Virus record (IMG/VR): IMGVR_UViG_3300034198_010068
Location: 1 to 29,341 of that record
Length of the DNA stretch: 29,341 bases
From: a virus
Direction: 5' to 3' (one strand)
In this document: piece by piece, positions 16,169 through 22,986 of the stretch
Layout of the letters: the number at the start of each line of letters is the position of its first letter
Numbering within the stretch: position 1 is the stretch's first letter
Translations under genes and position numbers: made by a program
The notes under the pieces: generated by a model
What the model was told of the DNA's origin: nothing
The model's input: the letters and a program-made list of their open reading frames with translations, nothing else
The model's database searches: none

Positions 16169-16416
16169 TGACTGAGATTAAACGCCCTAATAATAGTGAA
16201 CTTTTATTAAAAATTGTTAATGATATGGCTGAGATAAAGACAGATATTGCTGTTATCAAGAAGGATGTCACTATTCAGTCTGATTTGGTTATTGACCATG
16301 AGATGCGTATTAGGGAGTTGGAGAAAGCTCGCTGGCAGTCAGCTTGGGTTACTGCTGTGCTTTCTGCTGTTATTACTTCGGCAATTGTTGGAGTGTTAGT
16401 GAAACTTATTCAATAG
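16168..16416 (+). CDS. XhlA-like membrane-associated protein (holin-like)
   Basis: The GTG start at 16168 overlaps the preceding TAG. The 82-aa protein has a helical, charged N-terminal region (about residues 1-55) with repeated heptads (NDMAEIKTDIAVIKKDV), then a C-terminal membrane segment (about 58-80: WVTAVLSAVITSAIVGVLV). This is the layout of XhlA-type proteins, which act with a holin and endolysin in lysis. It opens the lysis module. Confidence 0.72.
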   Translation: MTEIKRPNNSELLLKIVNDMAEIKTDIAVIKKDVTIQSDLVIDHEMRIRELEKARWQSAWVTAVLSAVITSAIVGVLVKLIQ

Positions 16417-16425
16417 GAAGGTATT

Positions 16426-17595
16426 ATGCCAAAGTTGACAAGACTTTTGTTTGTTTTGTTTTTGGCATTTGCACCGATTCTGACCTTTACACCTACGGCA
16501 CAGGCAGAACCCTTACAGGGTTTAGGTGTAGATGTTTATACGTTTGATCCGTCAGCGTTACCTGAGAGACAGCCTTATACGCTTTGTGAAGGTGCTTGGA
16601 CTTCTGTGTCTAATGTTGACCATGATTGGGGTGGCGATATTGTTGCTGGCTGTCAATCAGATTTTGTGGTTATTCATTATTACGGCTACATTACTTTAGA
16701 TTATTCGGGTGATGTGTGGTTTCAGTCTTTGGCTGATGATGGTTTTGTTATGTCTATTGGTGATGAGACTGTTATTGATGATTGGACTTTGAAGGGTTGT
16801 TCTGGTTCTTCTGGTGTTCATTCTTTTGAAGCTGGTGTGTCTCAAAAGTTTGATGCTTGGTGGTATGAGTATGGTGGTGGGGCTTGTAATATTTTGTATG
16901 CCAATGTTGGTTTTAATTGGGGTGTTGTTCCTGAGTCAGCGTTTTCTAGGGATGTTGTTGAACCGCCTGTGGTTGTTCCGCCAGTTGTAGAGCCGCCTAT
17001 CGTTGAACCACCTATCGTTGAACCACCGATTGTTGAACCACCAGTAGTTGAGCCACCTGTGGTTGAACCTGTTGACCCTGAGCCACCGATTGAGCCTGAG
17101 CCGCCAGTCGTTGAACCGCCTGTGGTTGTTCCGCCAGTTGTTGAACCTGAGATTCCTGAAGTTCCTGTTGTGCCACCTGTAATCAAACCTGAGCCTGAGC
17201 CATCTATTGTTGATGTTGATTTGACTGAGATTGATCCACAGAGCCTGTCAGAAGAAGATGTGGCTTTACTTATGGCTGATGCTTTACAGACCTTTGAGAC
17301 GGCTGTTGAAGGCTCGGATGAGTATGTCCAGGCTTTAGAGCAGTTGATGATTGTTGCTCAGGCTGACGATATTGTGGTTTCTGAAGAATTGGCTAGTGTG
17401 CCTGTGTTGGGTGCAACAATTGTTGGTTTGACTAATGCTTTTAATGCTTTAGGTAACTTTGGTGCAGATATGTCTCCGAAGGCTAGACATAAAGCTAAAC
17501 AGGAAGTTGTGGCAGCTGTTATTGTCACACAAATAGCAACTACGGCAGTTGGGCTGACTGCTTCAGCACCATCATCTATTAGGAGAATAAAGTGA
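16426..17595 (+). CDS. Secreted protein with PA14-like domain and proline-rich repeats
   Basis: The start is set by AGGAAGGTATT. The 389-aa protein has a signal peptide with a likely cleavage after Ala27 (PTAQA). Residues about 60-165 resemble a PA14 domain: DVWFQSLADDGFVMSIGDE followed by VIDDW and a Cys-bearing C-terminal strand. Residues about 180-260 are a Pro/Glu/Val repeat tract (units such as VEPPIVEPP). The rest is helix plus a hydrophobic stretch near the C-terminus (VVAAVIVTQIATTAVGL). PA14 domains bind sugars or sit in glycosidases and adhesins. Placement within the lysis genes suggests action on the outside of the cell wall or on the virion. Confidence 0.7.
   Translation: MPKLTRLLFVLFLAFAPILTFTPTAQAEPLQGLGVDVYTFDPSALPERQPYTLCEGAWTSVSNVDHDWGGDIVAGCQSDFVVIHYYGYITLDYSGDVWFQSLADDGFVMSIGDETVIDDWTLKGCSGSSGVHSFEAGVSQKFDAWWYEYGGGACNILYANVGFNWGVVPESAFSRDVVEPPVVVPPVVEPPIVEPPIVEPPIVEPPVVEPPVVEPVDPEPPIEPEPPVVEPPVVVPPVVEPEIPEVPVVPPVIKPEPEPSIVDVDLTEIDPQSLSEEDVALLMADALQTFETAVEGSDEYVQALEQLMIVAQADDIVVSEELASVPVLGATIVGLTNAFNALGNFGADMSPKARHKAKQEVVAAVIVTQIATTAVGLTASAPSSIRRIK
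16950..17200 (+). repeat. DNA tract coding for Pro-Glu-Val repeats
   Basis: Repeated units based on GTTGAACCACC / GTTGAGCC encode Val-Glu-Pro-Pro motifs in the PA14-type gene. Repeat number is likely to vary between related phages by slippage. On the other strand the same tract reads as a Gly/Thr-rich open frame, which I treat as a shadow. Confidence 0.75.
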
Positions 17596-17759
17596 AAAAC
17601 TTTTTAAATGACATTATTGGGCAACTTTGGACTTTGTTAGGTATGTTTGTTGCCTGGATTGTGTTGGAAGGTTCTGCAAAGAATGTTGTTGGCTGGTGTA
17701 TTCTAGTATCAATAGCGGTCTGGATTTTGACCTTCCGCTTACGCAACCCGAAGGAATAA
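17592..17759 (+). CDS. Small two-helix membrane protein, holin candidate
   Basis: The start is GTG at 17592, overlapping the preceding TGA (17593-17595); AGGAGAATAA precedes it. The 55-aa protein has two membrane segments (about residues 11-24 and 32-47) and a basic C-terminus RLRNPKE. Two-segment short proteins next to an endopeptidase are holin candidates. It is not long enough for standard gene calling and is easily missed. Confidence 0.7.
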   Translation: MKNFLNDIIGQLWTLLGMFVAWIVLEGSAKNVVGWCILVSIAVWILTFRLRNPKE

Positions 17760-17760
17760 G

Positions 17761-18225
17761 ATGTCTGCGATCTATAAAGAGCCATTTCCAGCTAAAACTC
17801 GTAATGATGAGTTTGGCAATCTAGCCCCTTACCGTAATGGTAGGCCACATAGGGGTCAGGACTGGTCTCCAGCCGAGAAGTCTCCTATTCCTGCTATTAC
17901 TGCTGGAACTGTTACTTTGGCTGAATGGTCTGACGTTTTAGGTTGGTTTGTTGTCCATTCTGCTAAGGATGGTTATTGGGTTCTTTACGCTCACTTGGCT
18001 GAGAAGCCTACCTTGAAGAAGGGTGACAAGGTTGATTTGGGTGACATTATTGGCAAGGTTGGTGGCGGTAGAAACACTCCATCTGGTTCTGCTTCAACTG
18101 GCGCACACCTTCACTTGTCTATCGGTAAAGCTAACAAGTCTTGGTCTAACCCTGCTATCCATCTTGCTGCTTATGACGATCTTGTTGATCCGTTGAAGCA
18201 CATTCTTGCGAACACAGGTAAATAA
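17761..18225 (+). CDS. M23-type zinc endopeptidase (endolysin)
   Basis: This 154-aa protein starts after CCCGAAGGAATAAG. It has the M23 zinc-site motifs: His30 and Asp34 in GRPHRGQDW, and His116/His118 in TGAHLHLS. A further His78 in YAHL fits the third catalytic helper. M23 enzymes cut peptide bridges in peptidoglycan and act as phage endolysins or virion lysins. No secretion signal or cell-wall-binding domain is visible, so release would depend on a holin from this module. Its flanking genes are membrane proteins of the same lysis set. Confidence 0.9.
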   Translation: MSAIYKEPFPAKTRNDEFGNLAPYRNGRPHRGQDWSPAEKSPIPAITAGTVTLAEWSDVLGWFVVHSAKDGYWVLYAHLAEKPTLKKGDKVDLGDIIGKVGGGRNTPSGSASTGAHLHLSIGKANKSWSNPAIHLAAYDDLVDPLKHILANTGK

Positions 18226-18515
18226 TGAACTGGAAGTCTAGGGCTAAAGATGTTGTGGCGGTTATGGCTACGCTTGCTTGGCGTGGTTTTGGTATTTTTC
18301 TTTACATCCTGGGTGGCTCTATGGGTGTTGGTGCAGCTCTAACAGGCAACTGGGTTACAGGTGTGTTGGTTGCTTGGGGAACGCTGATGCTCGGTGTTAT
18401 CGGTGTTATCGGTTATGCGATTGCTACTACTGGTAAAGCTACTAAGGAAGATGTTGCTAAGGGTTCTCAGGATGCCATCCAGAAGGCTAAAGATTCCGCC
18501 GAGAAGCAGAAATAG
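18225..18515 (+). CDS. Two-TM membrane protein, holin candidate
   Basis: The 96-aa protein overlaps the endopeptidase by one base. Two Gly-rich membrane segments lie at about residues 8-38 (MATLAWRGFGIFLYILGG) and 44-66 (VLVAWGTLMLGVIGVIG), followed by a charged helical tail with many Lys/Glu. This matches small phage holins. Its last 29 bases overlap the end of the minus-strand WhiB gene. It is the final gene of the rightward late region. Confidence 0.75.
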   Translation: MNWKSRAKDVVAVMATLAWRGFGIFLYILGGSMGVGAALTGNWVTGVLVAWGTLMLGVIGVIGYAIATTGKATKEDVAKGSQDAIQKAKDSAEKQK

Positions 18516-18792
18516 ACCTTTGAAAGTTTCTTCTTTCATCTGGATCTAATCCACCCCAAATACCGAATTCTTCTCTAGCTTCAAGAGCATACATTCTGCA
18601 ATCTTCTATTATTGGGCAGCTTTGGCAGAGTGATTTTGCTATCTGTGTATCTTCTCTGCGTTTGATTTCTCCGCCTTCTGGGAAGAATGTGTCAGGGAAG
18701 TTTTGGCATGGCACTTCGCCTATTTCTTCTATTTTCTCTAATAGTGAAAATAATTTTCGTGAAATGGGTATCATTTGTCGGTGGTCTGTCAT
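18487..18792 (-). CDS. WhiB-family iron-sulfur regulator
   Basis: This is the only clearly leftward gene, 101 aa. Four Cys lie at 29, 56, 59 and 65 (CQSCPIIEDC holding the last three), spaced as in WhiB proteins that bind a 4Fe-4S cluster. GIWGG at 77-81 is the WhiB signature turn, followed by basic residues. WhiB proteins are found in Actinobacteria and their phages; the WhiB of mycobacteriophage TM4 interferes with host WhiB2. This protein could modulate host gene expression or superinfection. The start at 18792 is preferred over Met7 because a promoter places its transcript start at that ATG. It runs convergent to the holin gene with a 29-base overlap. Confidence 0.93.
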   Translation of the reverse strand: MTDHRQMIPISRKLFSLLEKIEEIGEVPCQNFPDTFFPEGGEIKRREDTQIAKSLCQSCPIIEDCRMYALEAREEFGIWGGLDPDERRNFQRSISASRRNL

Positions 18793-18841
18793 ACACTTAC
18801 CTTACTGATAAACCTGTCAGTTGTAAATAGGAAAAGGGCAT
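18793..18841. promoter_or_regulatory. Divergent promoter region between WhiB and the exonuclease operon
   Basis: On the minus strand TTTACA (18822-18827) and TAAGGT (18799-18804) are 17 bases apart, and the predicted start lies at or beside the WhiB ATG at 18792, so the transcript may be leaderless. On the plus strand CTTACT (18801-18806) and TAAATA (18824-18829) are also 17 bases apart. Between them an inverted repeat ACTGA (18804-18808) / TCAGT (18817-18821) could be an operator. AGGAAAAGGG precedes the 18842 ATG. This is by eye only. Confidence 0.45.
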
Positions 18842-19708
18842 ATGTCTAATAAATTAAATCATGAATTATTTGGCTCGGCTAAGTTGATTGGCGAGTTTGA
18901 GAATCAGAGTCCTGAGTGGCATGAACTTAGGGCTAATGGTATTGGTGGTTCACAGGTTGGCACGATTTTAGGGTTGAATCCTTGGGAGTCTGCTTTTACT
19001 TTGTGGGCTAAGTTGTCTAAGCGTATTGATGATAGCTTTGAGCAGAATGAGAAGATGCGTTGGGGAACTATTGTTGAACCGTTGATCTTTAGTGAGTGGG
19101 GTTTGCGTAACCCTGAATACAAGATGTTCACTACAGGCACTTGGGCTGACGGCTGGAAACACGCTAATCCTGACGGCATTTTGTTTGATGGTGAAACTTA
19201 TGGTCTGCTAGAGATTAAGACTGCTGGCTACCGTTGGGATACTTTGCCTGAGCATTATGCAGCTCAATGTATGTGGTATATGCATCTGCTTGGTTTGAAG
19301 TGGTGCAAGGTTGTTGTGCTGTTCCAGGGTAATCAGTTGGAGACTTTCCATCTTGATTATGATCCTGATTTCGCTGACCGTATGGTTGCTAGGGTTGAAG
19401 ATTTTTGGAACAAGTTGCAGAAGGATGTTGCGCCTGACTGGGATGGTTCTGAAAGCACTTTCCAAACTGTTAGGGTTATGCACCCTGACATTGTGGAAGA
19501 TGAAGTTGAATTGGGTGAGTTGGGATCTAGTTTGTTATTCCTGCAAGCTGACCTTGATTTGACTACTGAAAGAGTAACAAAGCTAAAGAGCCAGATACTT
19601 GACCTTATGGGTAAAGCAAAGTATGGTTCTTTAAATGGCAAAGTAGTTGCCACACGTTCTTCCAGAAATGGTGGAACACCGTATCTATCAATTAAGACAA
19701 AGGGTTAA
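18842..19708 (+). CDS. YqaJ-like exonuclease (lambda exonuclease type)
   Basis: This 288-aa protein has the PD-(D/E)XK nuclease pattern of the YqaJ family: ESPEWHELRANGIGGSQVG with Arg30 and Gly36-Ser37, Glu79 in GTIVEPL, Asp111 in NPDGIL, and Glu124-x-Lys126 in LLEIKTA. Next comes AAQCMWYMHLLG, a helix that forms part of the active site. Such 5'-3' exonucleases make single strands for annealing recombination. Here it is followed by a short basic protein and an Erf-like protein, forming a probable phage recombination pair. The C-terminal segment has extra helices. Confidence 0.9.
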   Translation: MSNKLNHELFGSAKLIGEFENQSPEWHELRANGIGGSQVGTILGLNPWESAFTLWAKLSKRIDDSFEQNEKMRWGTIVEPLIFSEWGLRNPEYKMFTTGTWADGWKHANPDGILFDGETYGLLEIKTAGYRWDTLPEHYAAQCMWYMHLLGLKWCKVVVLFQGNQLETFHLDYDPDFADRMVARVEDFWNKLQKDVAPDWDGSESTFQTVRVMHPDIVEDEVELGELGSSLLFLQADLDLTTERVTKLKSQILDLMGKAKYGSLNGKVVATRSSRNGGTPYLSIKTKG

Positions 19709-19710
19709 AA

Positions 19711-19917
19711 ATGAAAATAACTGATATAGCTGGCATCAAAATTGGCGATAAGGTCGCTATCGTAATTCACAATGATAAGCAAAAGTCCACAAGCGTTACT
19801 GGTGTTTTATCTGGTATCCAGGTGCTTCCTACTGATTCTGTGGGCTTATGTATTCATGGTCTTGGCCAATGGATTTGGCTTGAAAAGAACATGAGTGTCA
19901 CTTGGAGTGATAACTAA
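19711..19917 (+). CDS. Small beta-rich protein, 68 aa, unknown function
   Basis: The ORF starts at ATG 19711, two bases after the preceding gene, and overlaps the next by one base. The protein begins MKITDIAGIKIGDKVAIVIH, with short beta strands and turns, and ends in WLEKNMSVTWSDN. It has the look of a small SH3- or OB-like fold, but no family is recognised. Being sandwiched between an exonuclease and an annealing-type protein suggests a role in recombination. Confidence 0.55.
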   Translation: MKITDIAGIKIGDKVAIVIHNDKQKSTSVTGVLSGIQVLPTDSVGLCIHGLGQWIWLEKNMSVTWSDN

Positions 19918-20405
19918 TGGGCTTTGACCTTTCACAGTATCAAACCGTTCAAGAGAGAATTGATCTTTTCTGGAACGCTTTTCCAAACGGCAGATTGAAC
20001 CTTGAAATCGTGTTGCTTAATGAAGCACAGGTTGTTATGAAGGCTGAAGTCTTTTTAGATAAGGCTGACGAGAAGCCAGCTGCAGTTGATTTCGCTGAAG
20101 AACGTCTAGGCACTAGCCACATCAACAAGGTATCTTTTGTAGAGAACTGTGCTACTTCGGCTTATGGTCGTGCTATTTCGGCTCTTGGCGGTGTGTTTAG
20201 CCCTAAAGGTAAACGCCCTTCAGCACAAGAGATGGAAAAAGTAAATCGTGCTAATGAAGACATTTACACTCAGGCTAGTGAAGCGTATTTCAACAAGGAT
20301 TTGGCTAAGTTGAAGACTTTGTATGTTGAAGCGCAGCAAGCCAAGTTACCTAAAGAGCAGTTGGAGAAGATTGTGATGTGGGGTAAAGAACTTGGAAATA
20401 GTTAG
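19917..20405 (+). CDS. Erf-like single-strand annealing protein candidate
   Basis: This 162-aa protein contains the stretch VSFVENCATSAYGRAISALGG near residue 72, resembling the conserved core seen in Erf-type proteins (ENCxTSAxGRAL). Before it are two beta strands, and after it a charged helical tail. Erf-type proteins coat and anneal single-stranded DNA, pairing with a YqaJ exonuclease. The location two genes after the exonuclease supports this. The call depends on one motif and context. Confidence 0.6.
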   Translation: MGFDLSQYQTVQERIDLFWNAFPNGRLNLEIVLLNEAQVVMKAEVFLDKADEKPAAVDFAEERLGTSHINKVSFVENCATSAYGRAISALGGVFSPKGKRPSAQEMEKVNRANEDIYTQASEAYFNKDLAKLKTLYVEAQQAKLPKEQLEKIVMWGKELGNS

Positions 20406-20730
20406 TCCTGACCAGGTTATCTCTAAACTGAATGAGCTTATTCAGTCTGGTGAAAAGGGTATCAATGCTTTGTATGATGCTGAGATGAAGGTTGCTGATA
20501 GGGATCTTGTTTATGAGAAGGCTTATCAGTCTGCTTTTCTTGAAGCGCAGGGAACTGTTGCTGATAGGACTGCTGTGGCTCGTTTGAAGACTGCTGAGTT
20601 AAAGTTTGAGCATGACATGGCTAAGGTTGAGTTGAGTCGTGTGAAGGCTAAGATTAAGCAGATTTCGGATGCTGGAACTTTGACTGCTGTTATTGCTAAA
20701 CAGGTGGAACTGACTTTTAGACATGGTTAG
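20392..20730 (+). CDS. Helical protein, 112 aa, unknown function
   Basis: The start is TTG at 20392, 14 bases inside the previous gene. The protein is almost all helix, Ala/Lys/Glu-rich, with a probable coiled coil in the middle (KFEHDMAKVELSRVKAKIKQ). It ends FRHG. Short helical proteins of this type accompany the recombination genes in actinophages. I do not recognise a named family. Confidence 0.6.
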   Translation: MEIVSPDQVISKLNELIQSGEKGINALYDAEMKVADRDLVYEKAYQSAFLEAQGTVADRTAVARLKTAELKFEHDMAKVELSRVKAKIKQISDAGTLTAVIAKQVELTFRHG

Positions 20731-21064
20731 TAAGGCAGTTTGGTCTAAGGTTTTACAGCGTGATGTGTGTTGTTGGCATTGTGGGCGGATAGATGATACT
20801 CTCGTGCCACAGCACCGCATCAATCGTGGTATGGGTGGCTCTAAGCTGCTGGATGTGCCATCTAATTTGATCGCTTTATGTAGTGATTCAAATGTTTTGA
20901 TGGAATCTAACGCAGTTTTTAGGGAGAAAGCTTTGGTGAATGGCTGGAAGTTGGAGAGATTTAAGTTCCCTGAGCAAGTGCCTGTTTATGATTTTATGAA
21001 GGGTGACTGGTTTTTGATTGACAATGACTGGAATAAGACTCTTTACCGTTTGAATTTAAGTTAG
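20723..21064 (+). CDS. HNH-like zinc nuclease protein
   Basis: The 113-aa protein overlaps the previous stop by eight bases. Cys16-Cys17 with Cys20 (CCWHC) form a probable zinc site, followed by VPQHRINRGMGGS, the HNH-type His-Arg-Asn loop, and DVPSNLIALCSDSN with the conserved Asn and a second Cys. The final His of a classic HNH is not obvious. Phage HNH proteins nick DNA, help packaging, or act as homing enzymes; here the location in the replication module favours recombination or packaging support. The metal site is reduced compared with full HNH proteins. Confidence 0.72.
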   Translation: MVSKAVWSKVLQRDVCCWHCGRIDDTLVPQHRINRGMGGSKLLDVPSNLIALCSDSNVLMESNAVFREKALVNGWKLERFKFPEQVPVYDFMKGDWFLIDNDWNKTLYRLNLS

Positions 21065-21068
21065 GGAA

Positions 21069-21392
21069 ATGATGGATGATAAAAAGATTTTGACAAAGGT
21101 TCGAGATGATGCTGAGTGGCTGGCTTATCTCCTGGCTTTAGAGCATGAACGTAATGACACAACTCACATTGATAATGCTCGTATCGTGGCTGAAGCTCGT
21201 GAAAAGTTGTCAACAGTCCAGGTTAGACATATTCGGGCTTTAGTTGATGCCGAGATTGAGCAGTTGCAGTCTATGCGTGAGCAGAGAGATAAGTTGTTTT
21301 TTAATGCTGGTCGTTACGCGGCTGGTGCTACTGATGAGATCGCTCAGGCTTCTCACAGCATTATGGATGCTTTATTGGATAGCGAAGGATAA
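21069..21392 (+). CDS. Helical acidic protein, 107 aa, unknown function
   Basis: ATG at 21069 or 21072 follows TTAGGGAAATG; 21072 has the better spacing from AGGG. The protein is helical and acidic (DDAEWLAYLLALEHERND, EIEQLQSMREQRDKL). It ends DALLDSEG. It lies between the HNH-like gene and the replication gene. No family is recognised. Confidence 0.6.
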   Translation: MMDDKKILTKVRDDAEWLAYLLALEHERNDTTHIDNARIVAEAREKLSTVQVRHIRALVDAEIEQLQSMREQRDKLFFNAGRYAAGATDEIAQASHSIMDALLDSEG

Positions 21393-21394
21393 AA

Positions 21395-21454
21395 GATGTT
21401 AAACCTACGCAAAAACGCCCTTAAACGGCTTGTAGGGGGCTTTTCATGTCTGTA
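21395..21454 (+). CDS. Possible 19-aa leader peptide of the replication gene
   Basis: GAAGGATAAAAG precedes ATG 21395, and the frame runs 19 codons to TAG 21452-21454, overlapping the start of the next gene. The encoded peptide is basic (MLNLRKNALKRLVGGFSCL). A hairpin GCCC (21417-21420) with GGGC (21437-21440) would hide the AGGGGG ribosome site of the replication gene; ribosomes passing through the leader could open it. This is inference from layout. Confidence 0.35.
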
Positions 21455-22237
21455 GAGATGATTAGCCTTGTTTTGAATAATAGTCGTGCTGAAGGGCGAG
21501 CAAAACTTGTTTTGATTGGTATAGCTAATCATCATGGCGATAACGGTGCTTGGCCATCTATCGCTACTTTAGCTAGATACGCTAACTCATCTGAGAGATC
21601 TATCAAACGTGATTTGCAGTATCTTCAGGAACTTGGCGAGATAACTATTGAGATTAATGGCTCTGATTTTGGTGGTCAATACAAGACAAATAAGTATTGG
21701 ATTGTTCTGTCAGGGGTGACAGATCAGGTAAGCAGGGGTGACAGACTGGGTAAATCAGGGGTGACAGATCTGGCACACAAACCTTTAAAAGAAACATATA
21801 TAAACCTATATGCTCATTTTGACGAATTTTGGAATGTGTATCCACGCAAGGTTTCTAAGCGAGCTGCGTTGAAAGCATTTGAGTCTGCTTTGGCTAGGGC
21901 TACGCATGACGAGATTTTGGCTGGTGCTATTCGGTTTGCTAATGACCCTAATCTTCCGCCAGCAGAGTTTATTCCGTATCCGACAACCTGGTTGAATGGT
22001 GATCGTTGGGGTGATGCTTTGCTTCCTGAGAGAACTAAGTCTCGTGATGAGTTGATTGCTGAAGCTAGAGCAGCTGAAGAAACAAGACGTGAAAGAGATA
22101 GAACGATTGCTCGTCAGAGAGCATTAGAAGAAAAGGCTCGTGAAGAAGAAGTTAAAAAGAATGCTCCTAAACTTTGTGAACATGAACGTATCGTCTATAA
22201 CTGCTATGACTGCAAGTTGCAAAAGAAGAATAAGTAA
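21446..22237 (+). CDS. Replication initiator / replisome organiser-like protein
   Basis: The 263-aa protein starts with ATG after AGGGGG. Residues about 20-70 form a winged helix (NGAWPSIATLARYANSSERSI). A linker at 88-112 contains three Val-Thr-Asp/Gly-Asp-Arg units encoded by DNA repeats. Residues about 124-190 hold the FDEFWNVYPRKVSKRAALK motif and YPTTWLNGDRW, typical of phage replisome organisers. The tail is charged helix ending in a Cys-rich zinc-like motif (Cys244-x-His246, Cys253-x2-Cys256). Such proteins bind the origin and load helicase. Iterons lie within its own gene, as with lambda O. Confidence 0.78.
   Translation: MSVEMISLVLNNSRAEGRAKLVLIGIANHHGDNGAWPSIATLARYANSSERSIKRDLQYLQELGEITIEINGSDFGGQYKTNKYWIVLSGVTDQVSRGDRLGKSGVTDLAHKPLKETYINLYAHFDEFWNVYPRKVSKRAALKAFESALARATHDEILAGAIRFANDPNLPPAEFIPYPTTWLNGDRWGDALLPERTKSRDELIAEARAAEETRRERDRTIARQRALEEKAREEEVKKNAPKLCEHERIVYNCYDCKLQKKNK
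21711..21834 (+). other. Candidate origin of replication: three iterons plus AT-rich segment
   Basis: The 13-mer CAGGGGTGACAGA occurs exactly at 21711-21723, 21733-21745 and 21756-21768, spaced 22 and 23 bases (about two helical turns). Copy 1 is part of an inverted repeat, CTGTCA / TGACAG (21707-21722). An AT-rich stretch (about 21778-21834) follows and could be the unwinding element. The array is inside the replication gene. The origin role is inferred. Confidence 0.65.
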
Positions 22238-22250
22238 ATAAACTGATGTT

Positions 22251-22517
22251 GTGGATGATAACAAAATTGTCTGTAACCGTTGCGGTTACTCTTGGGTCGT
22301 TGCCCCTGACAAACGTGGTCAAACAGATCTTTTTTGTGCTTCCTGTCGTGCCAAACCTGCAAAAGTTGTGCAGTATGGTAATCTCAAATGTATTCCACAC
22401 AAAGGCGATTTCGCTGAAGATGGAATCACACCCTTATCTGGTGGGGTTGAAGTGCTACCAGGTGCAAGAATATGTAATCACTCCGATTGCGTAAATCCAA
22501 AACACATAGAAAAATAG
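22251..22517 (+). CDS. Zinc-finger protein with HNH-like tail
   Basis: Start is GTG at 22251; 88 aa. Cys8/Cys11 with Cys29/Cys32 form a zinc ribbon. The C-terminal CNHSDCVNPKHI has the layout of the zinc and catalytic end of small HNH/homing enzymes (Cys75, Cys80, His85), but the middle His-Asn core is short. It may be a small DNA-binding protein. No ribosome site is prominent. It lies between the replication gene and an SSB-like gene. Confidence 0.6.
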   Translation: MDDNKIVCNRCGYSWVVAPDKRGQTDLFCASCRAKPAKVVQYGNLKCIPHKGDFAEDGITPLSGGVEVLPGARICNHSDCVNPKHIEK

Positions 22518-22528
22518 AAAAGGCCAAA

Positions 22529-22831
22529 ATGCCAAACACAATTAAAGCAACAAACCTGACTGTAACTAAAAGCTTCCCTAAGTTCTTTATCGCTCAGGAT
22601 ACTTTCAAAAAAGCGGATGGAACTGAAGGGAAACAAAACTATAAAGTTTGGTCAACTATCCCTGTGCAGACAGGTCAGGTTGTAAACATTATCGGTTCGG
22701 CTTCAGCAAATGTTAATGAGTTTGTTGAACAGGCAACAGGTAAGCCTATCGTTTACGCTCAATTGTCTATCAACGCTAAGGAAGTTGAGATCGTTTCTCA
22801 GGCTGCAACAACTAGCTGGGATACATTTTGA
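22529..22831 (+). CDS. SSB-like OB-fold protein
   Basis: I choose ATG 22529, because AAAAGG lies just upstream; an earlier in-frame codon at 22487 adds 14 charged residues overlapping the previous gene. The 100-aa protein has beta strands and aromatic residues typical of small single-strand binding OB folds (FFIAQDTFKKADG, YKVWSTIPVQTGQVVNIIG) and ends SWDTF, resembling the acidic, aromatic SSB tip. It sits between replication and RusA genes. Function is probable, not certain. Confidence 0.6.
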   Translation: MPNTIKATNLTVTKSFPKFFIAQDTFKKADGTEGKQNYKVWSTIPVQTGQVVNIIGSASANVNEFVEQATGKPIVYAQLSINAKEVEIVSQAATTSWDTF

Positions 22832-22986
22832 AACTTGCCTATCTGATTCTGTTTGCAACTGTTGTTGAATTCATTTGGATAGGCATGAACAGCAAGACTG
22901 TGGAAGAAGCATTTGTGCCTTACACCTTTGCTTCAATTTGGTTTATTGTTCTTTGCGTGAACTACTATAAAAGGCATGATAACTAA
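22828..22986 (+). CDS. Small two-helix membrane protein, 52 aa
   Basis: TTG at 22828 overlaps the preceding TGA in TTGA, and the frame ends at TAA 22984-22986. Two membrane segments (about residues 3-19, and 32-44) flank a polar loop with Glu and Lys. The next gene starts inside it at 22976. It is short and not recognisable, but the frame and overlaps support it. Confidence 0.6.
   Translation: MKLAYLILFATVVEFIWIGMNSKTVEEAFVPYTFASIWFIVLCVNYYKRHDN

Noticed and set aside
16842-17186. Leftward Gly/Thr/Ser-rich open frame opposite the Pro-rich gene
   Set aside because: It is the mirror of the Pro-Glu-Val repeat tract and lacks a ribosome site; composition bias explains it.
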